Positions 17,038 to 26,990 of a stretch of DNA of 59,992 bases are shown here, piece by piece (the stretch's first letter is position 1; every line of letters begins with the position of its first letter). Both the position numbers and the translations under genes were made by a program. The notes beneath the pieces were generated by a model, which was given only the letters and a program-made list of their open reading frames with translations, was not told where the DNA came from and searched no databases. Source of the stretch: an uncultured delta proteobacterium (lineage in GTDB: Bacteria; Desulfobacterota; Desulfobulbia; Desulfobulbales; Desulfocapsaceae); NCBI GenBank assembly GCA_903875445.1, contig CAIQWD010000086.1, positions 1 to 59,992 of the forward strand, in the 5' to 3' direction.

Positions 17038-18305
17038 AAATCCTTTTTGCAGGGACATCGCCCCTTGACGATATGTTCCCGCAGCTCATCCATGAAATGC
17101 CTGAGCAGTCCATCCACCGGGCCCATTGCCCCCGGTGCCAGGGCGCAGAAGGCGTTGTTCAACAATTTGACATGCTCCCGCAGGATGGTGATATGTTCCT
17201 CGCTGCCCTTGCCGGCTTCGATGGTTTCCAGCACATGATTGACATAGGGCAGCCCCTCGCGACAGGGCGTACACCAGCCGCATGACTCGCGGGCATAAAA
17301 ACGTGTCAGGTTGAGCGTCGCCGCCACCATGCAGGTATCCTGGTCGAAGACCACGATACCGCCGGTGCCGAGGCGCGATCCGGCCTTGGCCACCGGGTCG
17401 AAATCCATGGGGATGTGCAGATGCTCTTCGGTGAAAAAGGGAGTGGACGCCCCGCCGGGCAAACAGGCCTTGAAACGGCTGCCCGGCCGCATGCCGCCGC
17501 ACGGCCCTTCGATGATCTCGCCGAGAGGCATACCGAGCGGCAGTTCAAAGCAGCCGGTTTTAGCAACATGGCCGCTGATACAGAAGAGTTTCATCCCGGC
17601 CGCCTCGGGCGTCCGCGCCAGGCCTTTGAACCATTCCGGGCCGTTTGCGATAATACCGGGAACGTTGGCCAGGCTCTCGGCATTGTTGACCACCGTCGGC
17701 CCGCCCCAGAGGCCCTTGACCGCTGGGAATGGCGGCTTTGACCGCGGGTTGGCCCGTTTGCCTTCCAGGGCATTCATCAGGGCCGTCTCCTCGCCGCAGA
17801 TATAGCGTCCGGCCGAGACATGCACATCGATATCGCAGGAAAAGCTACTACCGAGGATATTTTCGCCGAGCAATCCAGCTTGCAGACATTCAGCGACACC
17901 GCGGCGAAGATTGGCGGCGGCCTGCTCGTAGCCGCGGCGGATAAAGATAAAGGCGTGGCGCACCCCGATGGCGTAGCATGCCAAAACCATCCCCTCCAAA
18001 AGGGAATAGGGATTGGCCTCAAGCAGCACCCGATCCTTGTAAGTGCCCGGCTCCATCTCGTCGCAGTTGCAGATCAGCCAGCGCGGGCCGGGCAGATTGC
18101 GGGGAACGAAGGACCACTTCTTGCCGGTGGGAAAACCGGCGCCGCCACGGCCGCGCATGCCGGAATCGATCACCGCCTGCTGCACCTGGTCCGGGGAAAG
18201 TCCCTGCATCGCCTTCGCCAGAGCGACAAAGCCGCCCTCGGCGCGGTATTCGTCGAAGGTGACGGAGCGTCCGGGCTTGTTATGTCGAAAGAGTGGCTGT
18301 TCCAT
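17025..18305 (-). CDS. nuoF: NADH-quinone oxidoreductase subunit F
   Basis: A 426-residue subunit that binds FMN, NADH and the N3 [4Fe-4S] cluster. NADH loop: GRGGAGFPTGKKWSF; FMN region: YICGEETALMNALEG and PFPAVKGLWGGPTVVNN; cluster: ESCGWCTPCREG with a final Cys near FCALAPG. The tail has four closely spaced Cys (CPCKKDLCQ after VKGR), an unusual Cys-rich end. Its stop overlaps the nuoG start by 13 bp. Confidence 0.97.
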   Translation of the reverse strand: MEQPLFRHNKPGRSVTFDEYRAEGGFVALAKAMQGLSPDQVQQAVIDSGMRGRGGAGFPTGKKWSFVPRNLPGPRWLICNCDEMEPGTYKDRVLLEANPYSLLEGMVLACYAIGVRHAFIFIRRGYEQAAANLRRGVAECLQAGLLGENILGSSFSCDIDVHVSAGRYICGEETALMNALEGKRANPRSKPPFPAVKGLWGGPTVVNNAESLANVPGIIANGPEWFKGLARTPEAAGMKLFCISGHVAKTGCFELPLGMPLGEIIEGPCGGMRPGSRFKACLPGGASTPFFTEEHLHIPMDFDPVAKAGSRLGTGGIVVFDQDTCMVAATLNLTRFYARESCGWCTPCREGLPYVNHVLETIEAGKGSEEHITILREHVKLLNNAFCALAPGAMGPVDGLLRHFMDELREHIVKGRCPCKKDLCQN

Positions 18306-18308
18306 TGT

Positions 18309-18797
18309 TCATTCCATCATCGACCGGCTTTCTTGCTGGAGAATTTCCACGGCTTTTTCCAGGGTCAGCCAGCCATAGAGGTTGTCGCCGATCATCATCG
18401 TCGGCGACTCGCCGCAATTCCCCAGGCAGCAGCAGGGAAGTAAGGTAAACATGCCATCGCCGGTTGTTTCGCCGGGTCCGATGCCCAGGTGCGCCGCCAG
18501 TTGCGCTAGCAGGCTTTCGCCGCCCATGGCCCAGCAGGAGATGGAGTCGCAGACATGGACCACCCGTTTGCCCACCGGCCGGCGGTAAATCATCTCGTAG
18601 AAGGTGGCCAGCTCTTCAACCTGCAATGGGGACAGGCCGAGAAGCTGCGCCGCCTCCCCTACCGCCTCGTCGGTCAGCCAGCCGTAATGGCCCTGCAGTT
18701 CCTTCATCACCTGGACCGCCGCCTCACGCGAGGTGACCGCTGCCGCGACATGCTGTTCCAGTCTGGTTCTCAGTTGCGTAGGGATCATCTCGGTCAC
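18309..18797 (-). CDS. nuoE: NADH-quinone oxidoreductase subunit E
   Basis: A 162-residue thioredoxin-fold subunit with an N-terminal helical bundle. The [2Fe-2S] cluster N1a is bound by CDSISCW and, further on, [11 protein letters not shown]. It feeds or buffers electrons at the NADH end with NuoF. Overlaps the nuoBCD stop by 4 bp, with a 3 bp gap to nuoF. Confidence 0.96.
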   Translation of the reverse strand: MTEMIPTQLRTRLEQHVAAAVTSREAAVQVMKELQGHYGWLTDEAVGEAAQLLGLSPLQVEELATFYEMIYRRPVGKRVVHVCDSISCWAMGGESLLAQLAAHLGIGPGETTGDGMFTLLPCCCLGNCGESPTMMIGDNLYGWLTLEKAVEILQQESRSMME

Positions 18798-21166
18798 CTA
18801 TCCACGTCGGCAAGCACGTAATCGATCGAGGCGATGATCGCAAACAGATCGGCCACCAGCCAATGCCTGCACATCATCGGCACGGCCTGCATATGAGCGA
18901 AACTGGCGGTCTTGATCCGCATCCGGTAGGGGATGTTCAGCCCGTCGGAGACGACGAAATAGCCGGTCTCCCCCCGAGGCATTTCGATGGCGCTGTAGTT
19001 CTCGCCGCGGGGCGGGGCCATGCCGCGGGTGGAGTTGACGAAGTGGTGGATCAGCGACTCGATGTCCTTCAAGGTGTCGGGCTTCTGCGGCAGCACGTAG
19101 CGGTAGTCGTCGGTGATCCAGCGGCCGCCCGGCATGTTGTTCAGGCACTGGCTGACGATTTTCAGCGACTGCCTGATCTCCTCCATCCGCACCACGTACC
19201 TGGCCCAGCAGTCGCCGCCCTCGGCTGTGACCACCTCGAAGTCGAACCGGTCGTAGCCGCCGTAGGGCATCTTCTTTCTCAGATCCCAATCGATGCCGCA
19301 GGCGCGCAGGTTGGGCCCGGTCACCCCCCATTCCATCGCCTCGTCGAGACTGATTGCGCCGACGCCTTTGAGGCGGGCGATAAAAATCGGGTTGCCCCGC
19401 AGCAGGTCGTCGTAATCCTTCAGGCGGCCGGGGATCCAGCGGAGGAACTCGCGCACCGGTTCTTCCCAGTCCTCGGGGAGGTCCTCGCAGACCCCGCCGA
19501 TCCGGAGCCAAGCCGGGTGCATGCGGCCGCCGGTGATCATCTCGACGATGTCGAAGATCTTCTCGCGGTCGGTGAAGGTGTAGAAGACCGGGGTCGTCGC
19601 CCCCAGATCGGCGGCGAAGGTGCCGAGCCAGACCAGGTGGCTCTGGATCCGGTACAGCTCGGCGAGCATCACTCGGATGACGGTCGCCCGTTCCGGCACG
19701 GTGATGCTGCAGAGTTTCTCGACGCTGGTCACATAGGCCAGGTTGTTCTGGATGCCGGAGAGGTAGTCGACCCGGTCGGTGTAGGGGATGAACTGGTTCC
19801 AGTGCTGGCGCTCGCCGATCTTCTCCGCGCCGCGGTGGTGGTAGCCGATTTCGGCATCCATGTCGACGATCTCTTCGCCGGAGAGCTTGAGGACGAAGCG
19901 GATAATGCCATGCGTACCGGGATGTTGCGGACCCAGGTTGATGATCAGCGTCTCTTCGTCCAGGCGCTCGAAGAAGTCGCCGGCGGGCAGCGATTGGTGG
20001 CTGCGGGCGCTTTCGGTCGTGTAGGGGGCCATCTCGGTGGCCCGGAATGGGTGCTCCTTACGCAGCGGATGCCCCACCCAGTCAGGCGGCATGAGAATGC
20101 GTTTCAGATTCGGGTGGCCGGCGAAGCGGATGCCGTACATGTCGAAGACCTCCCGCTCGTACCAGTTGGCGTTGGCGAAGACCGAGGAGACGCTCGGCTG
20201 CTCCGGATAGTTGCCGGTGAGTTCGCTCTTGATGCGGACGTAACCCGGCGTATCGAAATTGAGCAGATGGTAGTTGAGGGTGAAGTCAGGGTATTTCTCG
20301 CGCTCGCGACGGCAGGATTCGTCGACGGCGGCGATATCCTCCAAGCGCCGGAACGGGTTGGTCCGGCGGTTTTTCAGAAACGCGAGCACCTCGGGGACGA
20401 TTTCCGCCGGAGCGCGGTAGGTGAGCATGTCGGTTGCGGCAGCATCGACGGTCACGCGCCCGGCAAAGGCGGTTTCCAGTTCTCCGGCGAGACCAAATTC
20501 CGGATAGGGGTGGCGCGCCGCCGGCGGCCGCCACATCTCGTCGGAACGCGGCATGGAAAAGTGCGGATGCTGGACGGAGGTGCCGCGTACGGAAATACCG
20601 GCCATCCCCGGCCCACGGGGGTCACGCGATTTTGTCACGCCATCGATAAGCACCGGCACAACAGTCCCCTCGGTGCCGCCTGCCAGGTGGAGTACCGGGC
20701 GGGCGGGGTGCTCCTCGGCGCGGATTTTTTTCTGCAGCAGCATCAAACCCTGGAGGAAGGCCTCCGGCCGCGGCGGACAGCCGGGGACGTAGACATCGAC
20801 CGGCAGGATCTGGTTGACCCCCTGGACGACGCTATAGACATCGTACATGCCGCCCGAGTTGGCACAACTGCCCATGGAGATCACCCAGCGCGGTTCGGCC
20901 ATCTGTTCGTAGAGGCGAAGGACGGTCGGGGCCATCTTCTTGAAGACCGTACCGGCAATGACCATCAGGTCTGCCTGGCGCGGCGAGCCGCGCAGCACCT
21001 CAGAGCCGAAGCGGGCGATGTCGAAGCGCGAGGTAAAGGCGGTCATCATCTCGACGAAGCAGCAGGAAAGCCCGAAGAACATCGGCCAGAGCGAATTGGC
21101 CCGGCCCCAGTTGATCATGTCGTCGAGGCGGGCGAGGAGGATGTTGTCGGGGATGTCAGGCTTCAT
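18794..21166 (-). CDS. nuoBCD: NADH-quinone oxidoreductase subunits B-C-D, fused
   Basis: A 790-residue triple fusion. NuoB part (about 1-160): [22 protein letters not shown] and [11 protein letters not shown] supply the four Cys of cluster N2. A linker of about 60 residues leads to NuoC (about 225-390; [20 protein letters not shown] and [17 protein letters not shown]). NuoD follows (about 405-790; [30 protein letters not shown], the quinone-pocket His and Tyr) with the DV-R C-terminus. NuoCD fusions are common; B-C-D fusion is restricted to some lineages. Start at ATG 21166 (MKPDIPDN); a further in-frame start would overlap nuoA more deeply. Confidence 0.95.
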   Translation of the reverse strand: MKPDIPDNILLARLDDMINWGRANSLWPMFFGLSCCFVEMMTAFTSRFDIARFGSEVLRGSPRQADLMVIAGTVFKKMAPTVLRLYEQMAEPRWVISMGSCANSGGMYDVYSVVQGVNQILPVDVYVPGCPPRPEAFLQGLMLLQKKIRAEEHPARPVLHLAGGTEGTVVPVLIDGVTKSRDPRGPGMAGISVRGTSVQHPHFSMPRSDEMWRPPAARHPYPEFGLAGELETAFAGRVTVDAAATDMLTYRAPAEIVPEVLAFLKNRRTNPFRRLEDIAAVDESCRREREKYPDFTLNYHLLNFDTPGYVRIKSELTGNYPEQPSVSSVFANANWYEREVFDMYGIRFAGHPNLKRILMPPDWVGHPLRKEHPFRATEMAPYTTESARSHQSLPAGDFFERLDEETLIINLGPQHPGTHGIIRFVLKLSGEEIVDMDAEIGYHHRGAEKIGERQHWNQFIPYTDRVDYLSGIQNNLAYVTSVEKLCSITVPERATVIRVMLAELYRIQSHLVWLGTFAADLGATTPVFYTFTDREKIFDIVEMITGGRMHPAWLRIGGVCEDLPEDWEEPVREFLRWIPGRLKDYDDLLRGNPIFIARLKGVGAISLDEAMEWGVTGPNLRACGIDWDLRKKMPYGGYDRFDFEVVTAEGGDCWARYVVRMEEIRQSLKIVSQCLNNMPGGRWITDDYRYVLPQKPDTLKDIESLIHHFVNSTRGMAPPRGENYSAIEMPRGETGYFVVSDGLNIPYRMRIKTASFAHMQAVPMMCRHWLVADLFAIIASIDYVLADVDR

Positions 21167-21551
21167 CGCCACACCTGCGCGTCCGCGACGGTCCCCATTC
21201 GAGGCCACCTTTCAGCCATATCCAGACAAGGCCCAAGAGCAGAGCCACGATAAAGAAACTGATGTGCAGTAACCCGGCCATTCCTAGTTGGTCCCAGACA
21301 ACCGCCCAGGTGAAGATGAAGGAGCTTTCCACATCGAAAACGATGAAAAAGATGGCAAGCAGATAAAAGGGAATGAACAGCGGCAAACGGGCGGAACCGG
21401 TCGGGATAATGCCGGATTCGTAGGGCAATTCCTTGTTGCGGTTGGTTTTTTTGACGCCGAGCCACCAGGCCGCGAGGAGCATCCCGCCGACGAGCAGGAC
21501 GGCGACGACGGTATAGATGATCAGGGAAAAGTATTCTGGAAGTGGTTGCAT
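21156..21551 (-). CDS. nuoA: NADH-quinone oxidoreductase subunit A
   Basis: A 131-residue, three-helix membrane subunit, first gene of the operon. The start is ATG 21551 ([20 protein letters not shown]); upstream codons in the open frame are non-coding. It has the loop [20 protein letters not shown], whose Cys position (the switch Cys in ND3) is Ile here, and [14 protein letters not shown] with the acidic pair of the E-channel. Overlaps nuoBCD by 11 bp. Confidence 0.95.
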   Translation of the reverse strand: MQPLPEYFSLIIYTVVAVLLVGGMLLAAWWLGVKKTNRNKELPYESGIIPTGSARLPLFIPFYLLAIFFIVFDVESSFIFTWAVVWDQLGMAGLLHISFFIVALLLGLVWIWLKGGLEWGPSRTRRCGDEA

Positions 21552-21776
21552 GCAGTCCTTGGGAAGATAATGTTTCCAAGTTTGATTACTCCGCCTCTTG
21601 AGCCTCGGTCGCCTTGGATAGAGCCTCCCCAACCGAGATTTGAACCATTGAGGTGAGGATACCTTCTCATACGGATTTTTGCAAATTCTTCTTAAAATCT
21701 CCTTTTAACCCGCGCTTTTCCACTCCGAAAAAAGCGATTTCGGGTATACTTCGGGAAAATCCGGAGGGTGGCTGCA

Positions 21777-24700
21777 ATGTTTTGCCGGCACCCTTACCCT
21801 ACCCTGCAAGAGGCTCTCATGCTGCCGATACAGAAAGAAAAAATCAGTTCCCGCTTCAAGCTCTTCCACGAACTCATGCTGACCAAGGTGCAGAACATCC
21901 TGCTCATCGGCACCTCCTACGAAGCGTGGATCATGGAGGAGGATTGCCGGATCAGCGAACAGATCGTCAACGAATACCGCGGCCTGAATCTCAGCCGCCC
22001 GCCGCGCCTGACCTGGGTGTCGTCGCTGGCCGAAGCCCTGGAGCACTACCCTGACCTGCCCTTTGATCTGGCCATCACCTTCTCGCGGGCGGTGGACGAC
22101 AACGCCTTCAAGCTTGGCCGGGATATCAAGATCGCCAAACCGGAGATTCCGGTGGTCCTCCTCACCCACCAGGAGGCCCTGCCCGAATCGACTCCGGCCT
22201 GGCACGAAAAGCTCAATTGCCTCGACCTGGTGGTCTACTGGTCGGGGCAGGCCGATATCCTCCTTGCCATCGTCAAAAACATCGAAGACCGCTTCAACGC
22301 CGTGCCCGACACCCGCACCGCCGGCGTCCGGGTCATCCTTTTCGTCGAGGATTCGCCCTACTATCTGTCCCTCATGCTGCCGATTCTCTACAAAGAGCTG
22401 GTGGTCGAGGTCCAGTCGGTGATCGAGGAGGGCCTGAACGAGGAACACCGGCTCTTGTCCATGCGTACCCGACCAAAGATTCTCATCGCCCACTCCTACG
22501 AGAAAGCGCTGGCCCTCTACGAGCAGTTCAAGCCTTTTGTCCTCGGGGTCATTTCCGACATGCGCTACCCTCGCAACCAGGTCCTCGACGGCTGTGCCGG
22601 CCTGCAACTCCTCAGCCACATCAAGCGCGACCGCTTCGACATCCCCCTGCTGCTGACCAGTTCCGAGAGCCATAATGGCGAACATGCCAAACTCATCCCC
22701 GCCCTCTTTCTCGACAAGAACGCCCCGTCCCTGCAGGAGAGCATCAAAACCTTTTTCGTCGAACATCTCGGCTACGGCAATTTCGTCTTTCGCATGCCGG
22801 ACGGCACTGCCTACGATCAGGCGACAAACCTTTATTCCCTTGAAAAAAAACTGGCGACCATCCCCCAAGCGTCCTTTCTTTTCCACTGCCGGCACAACGA
22901 TTTTTCCCGCTGGTTCTACACCCTGGCCGAAGTCGAACTGGCCTCGCAGGTCAGGCCGCTGCGCGACTCGACCTTCGATACGGTGGAAGGTCATCGCCGT
23001 CAGCTGATCGGTATTATCAAGGAAAAACGCATCGCCCGGCAGCGGGGGATCATCGTCAATTTCGACCGGGACCGCTACGATCCCGACACCAACTTCGCCA
23101 AGACCGGCAACGGCTCCCTCGGCGGCAAGGCACGGGGGCTGGCCTTTTTCTCGGCGTTGCTGTACCGCAACAGCGACCTCCTCAAGTCCTTTGATCGTTT
23201 TGAAATCGTCGTGCCGCAGACCCTCGTCTTGACCACCGATGCCTTCGACGAATTCATCCGCCAGAACCAGCTGCACGACCTGACCCGCGAGGATCTTACC
23301 GATGAGGAGGTCATGGCCAGATTCAAAGATACTCCTTTCCCGCAGCGCTTAAGAGAGCAGCTCGGCCATTACCTCCGGGAGGTCGACTACCCTCTGGCGA
23401 TCCGCTCCTCCAGTATCCTTGAAGATGCCCAGTTCAAATCCTACGCCGGGCTCTACCACACCTGCATGCTGGCCAACGACCACCCCGATTTTGCCTTCCG
23501 TTTGAGCCAGCTGGAAAACGCCATCCGCAGGGTTTACGCCTCCACCTACTTCCGGGCGCCGAAGGCTTTTTCCAAACGGGTGGGCAATCAGATCGAGCAG
23601 GAAAAGATGGCGGTCATTCTCCAGGAGGTGGTCGGCAGCCGCTACGGCAAGTCTTACTACCCGGCCATTTCCGGTGTCGCCCAGTCCCTCAACTACTATC
23701 CCTTCGCCCGGATGAAACCGGCGGACGGCATCGTCAGCATTGCCCTTGGTCTCGGCAAATCGGTGATGGAGGGCGAGAAGATCCTCCGCTTCTCGCCGCG
23801 TTTCCCCGAGATCCTGCCGCAAAGAAGCATCATAGGCGACATCCTGAAAAACGCCCAGCAGAGCTTTTATGCCCTGCAGATGGGCAGGCAGGACGCAAGC
23901 CCCGAGGTAAGCGACGCCAATACCTTAGAGCGCCGCCAAATCAGCGAGGCAACCGACGAACAGCCGGTACAATTCTTAACGAGCACCTACGATCCGGCGG
24001 AACAGCGGCTCCGCGACCAGTTCGATCCTTACGGCATCCCGGTGCTGACCTTTGCCGCCATTCTTAAATACAAAGCCTTCCCCCTCCCCGAAGCGGTCGA
24101 TACCCTGCTGGATATGGGGCAGAAAGGGCTGGGATGTCCTGTGGAGATCGAGTTCGCCGTCGATTTTCCCAAGACCTCCGGGGGAAAAGCCCGGCTCGCC
24201 GTCCTGCAGATCCGCCCGATGAGCGCCCGCGAGGAGATGCTCGAAGTCGATATCAGTCGCGAGGAACAAACCCAAGCCCTCTGCCTTTGCCACCAGGCCC
24301 TCGGCAACACCGACAACCGCAGCATGCACGATCTGGTCTATATCCGCCCGGAGACCTTCGACCCATCCCGTACCGTCGAAATGGCCCGGGAGCTGGGCCG
24401 GATCAACGCCACGTTGGTGAAAGCCGGCAGGAAATACATCCTCGTCGGCCCCGGCCGCTGGGGCTCGGCCGACCATTGGCTGGGCATCCCGGTCAACTGG
24501 GCCGATATCTGCGGGGTCGGGGCGATTATCGAGACGATGCATCCGGCGATCAATGCCGATCCTTCCCAGGGCTCGCATTTCTTCCATAACATCACTTCGC
24601 TCGGCATCAATTATCTCAACGTCGGCATTGACCAGGGCGACCGTTTCGACTGGCAGAATCTGGCAGGCATGGAAGTGGTCGAGGAGACGGCCCATGCCGT

Positions 24701-24809
24701 CCATGTCCGCTGCCCGCAGCCCTTTGTCCTGCGGGTCGATGGCCGGAAACGCATCGGCGTGTTGCTGCAATATCTCAAGTATCTCCGGAAGAGTACAACG
24801 CCCCACTGA
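21777..24809 (+). CDS. Receiver-like / PEP-synthase N-domain (PPDK_N) fusion protein
   Basis: About 1010 residues, divergent from nuo. Residues about 40-170 form a degenerate receiver-like domain; about 185-335 a second one beginning VRVILFVEDSPYYLSLMLPI and ending LLLTSSESHN. From about 450 on runs an ATP-grasp PPDK_N domain: GSLGGKARGLAFFSALL, YPLAIRSSSILEDAQFKSYA and, near 800, VEIEFAVDF and LAVLQIRPMS. The swivelling His domain and the PEP-binding barrel of PEP synthase are absent, so a classical PEP synthase reaction is unlikely. Start ATG 21777 follows GGAGG by 9 bp. Possibly a signal-controlled phosphotransferase; substrate unknown. Confidence 0.8.
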   Translation: MFCRHPYPTLQEALMLPIQKEKISSRFKLFHELMLTKVQNILLIGTSYEAWIMEEDCRISEQIVNEYRGLNLSRPPRLTWVSSLAEALEHYPDLPFDLAITFSRAVDDNAFKLGRDIKIAKPEIPVVLLTHQEALPESTPAWHEKLNCLDLVVYWSGQADILLAIVKNIEDRFNAVPDTRTAGVRVILFVEDSPYYLSLMLPILYKELVVEVQSVIEEGLNEEHRLLSMRTRPKILIAHSYEKALALYEQFKPFVLGVISDMRYPRNQVLDGCAGLQLLSHIKRDRFDIPLLLTSSESHNGEHAKLIPALFLDKNAPSLQESIKTFFVEHLGYGNFVFRMPDGTAYDQATNLYSLEKKLATIPQASFLFHCRHNDFSRWFYTLAEVELASQVRPLRDSTFDTVEGHRRQLIGIIKEKRIARQRGIIVNFDRDRYDPDTNFAKTGNGSLGGKARGLAFFSALLYRNSDLLKSFDRFEIVVPQTLVLTTDAFDEFIRQNQLHDLTREDLTDEEVMARFKDTPFPQRLREQLGHYLREVDYPLAIRSSSILEDAQFKSYAGLYHTCMLANDHPDFAFRLSQLENAIRRVYASTYFRAPKAFSKRVGNQIEQEKMAVILQEVVGSRYGKSYYPAISGVAQSLNYYPFARMKPADGIVSIALGLGKSVMEGEKILRFSPRFPEILPQRSIIGDILKNAQQSFYALQMGRQDASPEVSDANTLERRQISEATDEQPVQFLTSTYDPAEQRLRDQFDPYGIPVLTFAAILKYKAFPLPEAVDTLLDMGQKGLGCPVEIEFAVDFPKTSGGKARLAVLQIRPMSAREEMLEVDISREEQTQALCLCHQALGNTDNRSMHDLVYIRPETFDPSRTVEMARELGRINATLVKAGRKYILVGPGRWGSADHWLGIPVNWADICGVGAIIETMHPAINADPSQGSHFFHNITSLGINYLNVGIDQGDRFDWQNLAGMEVVEETAHAVHVRCPQPFVLRVDGRKRIGVLLQYLKYLRKSTTPH

Positions 24810-24845
24810 CCACATACTAAACATGATAGTTGTGTGGTCAGTTTT
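24805..24845 (+). terminator. Rho-independent terminator after the PPDK_N gene
   Basis: Perfect 10 bp stem ACTGACCACA / TGTGGTCAGT at 24805-24814 and 24833-24842 with an 18-base loop, followed by TTTCG. It overlaps the stop codon at 24807-24809 and lies between convergent genes. Confidence 0.7.
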
Positions 24846-24857
24846 CGTCAGGTTAAA

Positions 24858-25463
24858 TTAACCAAGAGCTGAGATGTAATGGTCGTTCACTTTGTCCCAA
24901 TTGATTACATTGAAAAAGGCATCAACGTAATCAGGTCGGCGGTTCTGATAAAGGAGATAATAGGCATGCTCCCAAACATCAAGCCCAAGGATAGGCTTTT
25001 TGCCTGAGGTGAGAGGATTGTCCTGGTTTGGAGTGGAAACAATTTCAAGCTCTCCACCGGCCACAACAAGCCAGGCCCATCCACTGCCAAATTGTTTTAT
25101 GGCTGCATTTGAGAAAGCCTTTTTAAACGCTTCAAAGTTTCCAAATTGCTTATTGATTGCATTCAGAATGGAGCCACCAGGATCGACATTTTTTTTAAGG
25201 ATCCGCCAGAACAAACTGTGATTTGCATGCCCTCCTCCGTGGTTGCGCACAACAGCCCTGATGTCCTCTGGAACTGCATTTAGATGGCTAACGAGCTGCT
25301 CCACGCTCATTGTTGCGAGCTGGCCATGACCTTTGATCGCTGCATTGAGATTAGTAATATAGGCTTGGTGATGTTTTGTATGATGAATCTCCATTGTCCG
25401 AGCATCAATGTAAGGTTCAAGAGCATCATAAGAGTAGGATAAATCCGGAAGTACGTGTTCCAT
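24858..25463 (-). CDS. sodA: Superoxide dismutase, Mn/Fe type
   Basis: A 201-residue cytoplasmic SOD, dismutating superoxide during oxygen exposure. Metal ligands: His in [19 protein letters not shown], His in [13 protein letters not shown], and Asp/His in [11 protein letters not shown]. The block [20 protein letters not shown] and NQDNPL are Mn-type hallmarks (Fe enzymes differ at these spots), though cambialistic use is possible. Start ATG 25463 has GAGGAC ahead. A 13 bp palindrome ATAAC-TAT-GTTAT lies 15 bp upstream of the start. Confidence 0.95.
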   Translation of the reverse strand: MEHVLPDLSYSYDALEPYIDARTMEIHHTKHHQAYITNLNAAIKGHGQLATMSVEQLVSHLNAVPEDIRAVVRNHGGGHANHSLFWRILKKNVDPGGSILNAINKQFGNFEAFKKAFSNAAIKQFGSGWAWLVVAGGELEIVSTPNQDNPLTSGKKPILGLDVWEHAYYLLYQNRRPDYVDAFFNVINWDKVNDHYISALG

Positions 25464-25477
25464 TGTATTGTCCTCAC

Positions 25478-25490
25478 ATAACTATGTTAT
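25478..25490. promoter_or_regulatory. Small palindrome upstream of sod
   Basis: ATAACTATGTTAT, two 5 bp inverted arms around TAT, sits 15 bp before the superoxide dismutase start, where a repressor could cover the promoter or leader. No regulator can be named from the sequence. Confidence 0.3.
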
Positions 25491-25985
25491 CTTGTGTATA
25501 TCTCATCGGCCCATCATTGACCGAGCCATGTTTGCGCAGACTCAGGAAGGTGGCTCAGAACAACCGTTCGACAGAAACAACTCACTGAAATTATTTAACG
25601 TTCTGATATCGTGCCGACAATATCAACTCTTGCAGCTCCACCCTCTTCGTTGAGCCTCATTAGAAAAATAAGATGAATTGCCATGTGGGTCAATGAGGAG
25701 TGCAGTGAGAACCAAACAATCATTGTTTATCTCTCAACCGGTGAAGATGCGTCAAGGGAATCTGCCAACGGATAGAGCAGGTATTTCGTGCCACGGCCTT
25801 TAGCTTACCCTTGAAGCTTACTTGAATTGGCCATTTGCAGCAAATTGGTTATAGTTTCGTTACAATGACGGCGGGTTCAAAAAACGGCTTATTCATGACA
25901 GGAATGGTATAAATGTTGTCATTACGTACAATGCAAGATGTCTATTTCCAAGAGATGGAAAAATACCGGCATTGGAGGAAACTAT
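25491..25985. other. Stretch without a supported gene
   Basis: No frame here has both a ribosome site and protein-like composition. A short frame from 25931 (MQDVYFQEMEKYRHWRKLYE) reads for under 40 codons and overlaps the small ORF that follows. The composition suggests an eroded gene, but no family is recognisable. Confidence 0.4.
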
Positions 25986-26153
25986 ATGAACTACCCAGAA
26001 GAAAATTTCATAGACGCCGCCATCTTCACCGACTTGGCCTCTAGGAACACCTTACGCAACAGGGCTGCGAAAAGACTCCGAGCCTTGCATTATTCGGAAC
26101 CTGTGACTTTAGAGTTCGAAATTAAAAGATCATTATCATTCCTTCACAGCTAA
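25986..26153 (+). CDS. Possible small protein, 55 residues
   Basis: ATG 25986 is preceded by GGAGG with good spacing, which is the main argument for a gene. The product (MNYPEENFIDAAIFTDLA..., basic middle RNRAAKRLRALHY) matches no family I know. Homologue conservation would be needed; it may be a relic. Confidence 0.3.
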   Translation: MNYPEENFIDAAIFTDLASRNTLRNRAAKRLRALHYSEPVTLEFEIKRSLSFLHS

Positions 26154-26159
26154 TTGACA

Positions 26160-26487
26160 AAGAAAATCCTACCACTGGCAATCAGAACCGAAAATGACAA
26201 ATCTCAGGTTAGGACATCCTGAGAAATCATAAAGTCATACAGAACCGCTCAACAAAACCTTCCTGATATGTTCTAATCGCTGTATCAAGCAATATCTACC
26301 CTTAAAGACTGTTAAAAAAATGCTCCATTTTGAACCGCTCCTTTGGACTGATAATTTCGAATCAGAAATTGAAAGCTGTGCAGACCGCTAGGATGTCAGA
26401 AATGATCAAGACTCAAAAACACAACCTGTCAGATCGGATCTCAAATTTTACAGTTCAGTTGTCTGAAGCTGCATTCTCTCAGGCACA
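26160..26487. other. Intergenic stretch, nothing supported
   Basis: AT-rich sequence between the small ORF and the end of rpiB. Reading frames are short and lack ribosome sites; no hairpin followed by a T run was seen. Confidence 0.5.
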
Positions 26488-26952
26488 TCAGAGGCGCCTG
26501 CACTGCCCCGTGCTTTTCTGCCCCTCCTCAATTTTATCAATTCTTCTCTGATGCCTGCCGCCCTGAAATTGCCCATCCAGCCATGCCATGACAATGTCGA
26601 TCCCTTCCTGCTCCGATACCATTCGCCCACCGAGAGCAATCATATTGGCGTTGTTGTGTTGCTTGGTCAGACGGGCACTTTCTGTGCTCCAGCACACACC
26701 GCAGCGGATTCCCGGCACCTTATTGGCGACCATCGACTCGCCGTTGCCAGTGCCCCCAAAAACCACCCCACAATCACAACGTCCCTGAGCGACGCTTTCG
26801 GCCACGGGCCGGCAATAGTCAGGATAATCAACGGCGTTTTCACTGTCCGTGCCAAAATCGATTATTTCATACCCCTCCTTGCTTAAATGGGTTTTTATGA
26901 CCTCTTTCATTTTGTATCCGGCGTGGTCCGTACCAAGGGCTATTTTCTTCAT
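26488..26952 (-). CDS. rpiB: Ribose 5-phosphate isomerase B
   Basis: A 154-residue RpiB/LacAB enzyme interconverting ribose 5-phosphate and ribulose 5-phosphate in the pentose phosphate pathway. It begins MKKIALGTDHAGYKMKE and has the active-site CDCGVVFGGTGNGESMVANK with the catalytic Cys region, and HNNANMIALGGRMVS. The C-terminus is slightly longer and basic. Ribosome site AGGAAG precedes ATG 26952. Confidence 0.95.
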   Translation of the reverse strand: MKKIALGTDHAGYKMKEVIKTHLSKEGYEIIDFGTDSENAVDYPDYCRPVAESVAQGRCDCGVVFGGTGNGESMVANKVPGIRCGVCWSTESARLTKQHNNANMIALGGRMVSEQEGIDIVMAWLDGQFQGGRHQRRIDKIEEGQKSTGQCRRL

Positions 26953-26990
26953 ATCTGTCTTCCTGTTGTATTGGGATGGCTTCTCTATTT

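Noticed and set aside
18794-21166. NuoB-C-D as three separate genes
   Set aside because: One uninterrupted frame with no internal stop or convincing internal ribosome site at the B/C or C/D borders.
18863-21253. 796-codon plus-strand frame opposite nuoBCD
   Set aside because: Pure shadow of the fusion gene; composition dominated by His, Asp, Gly and Val from reversed codons.
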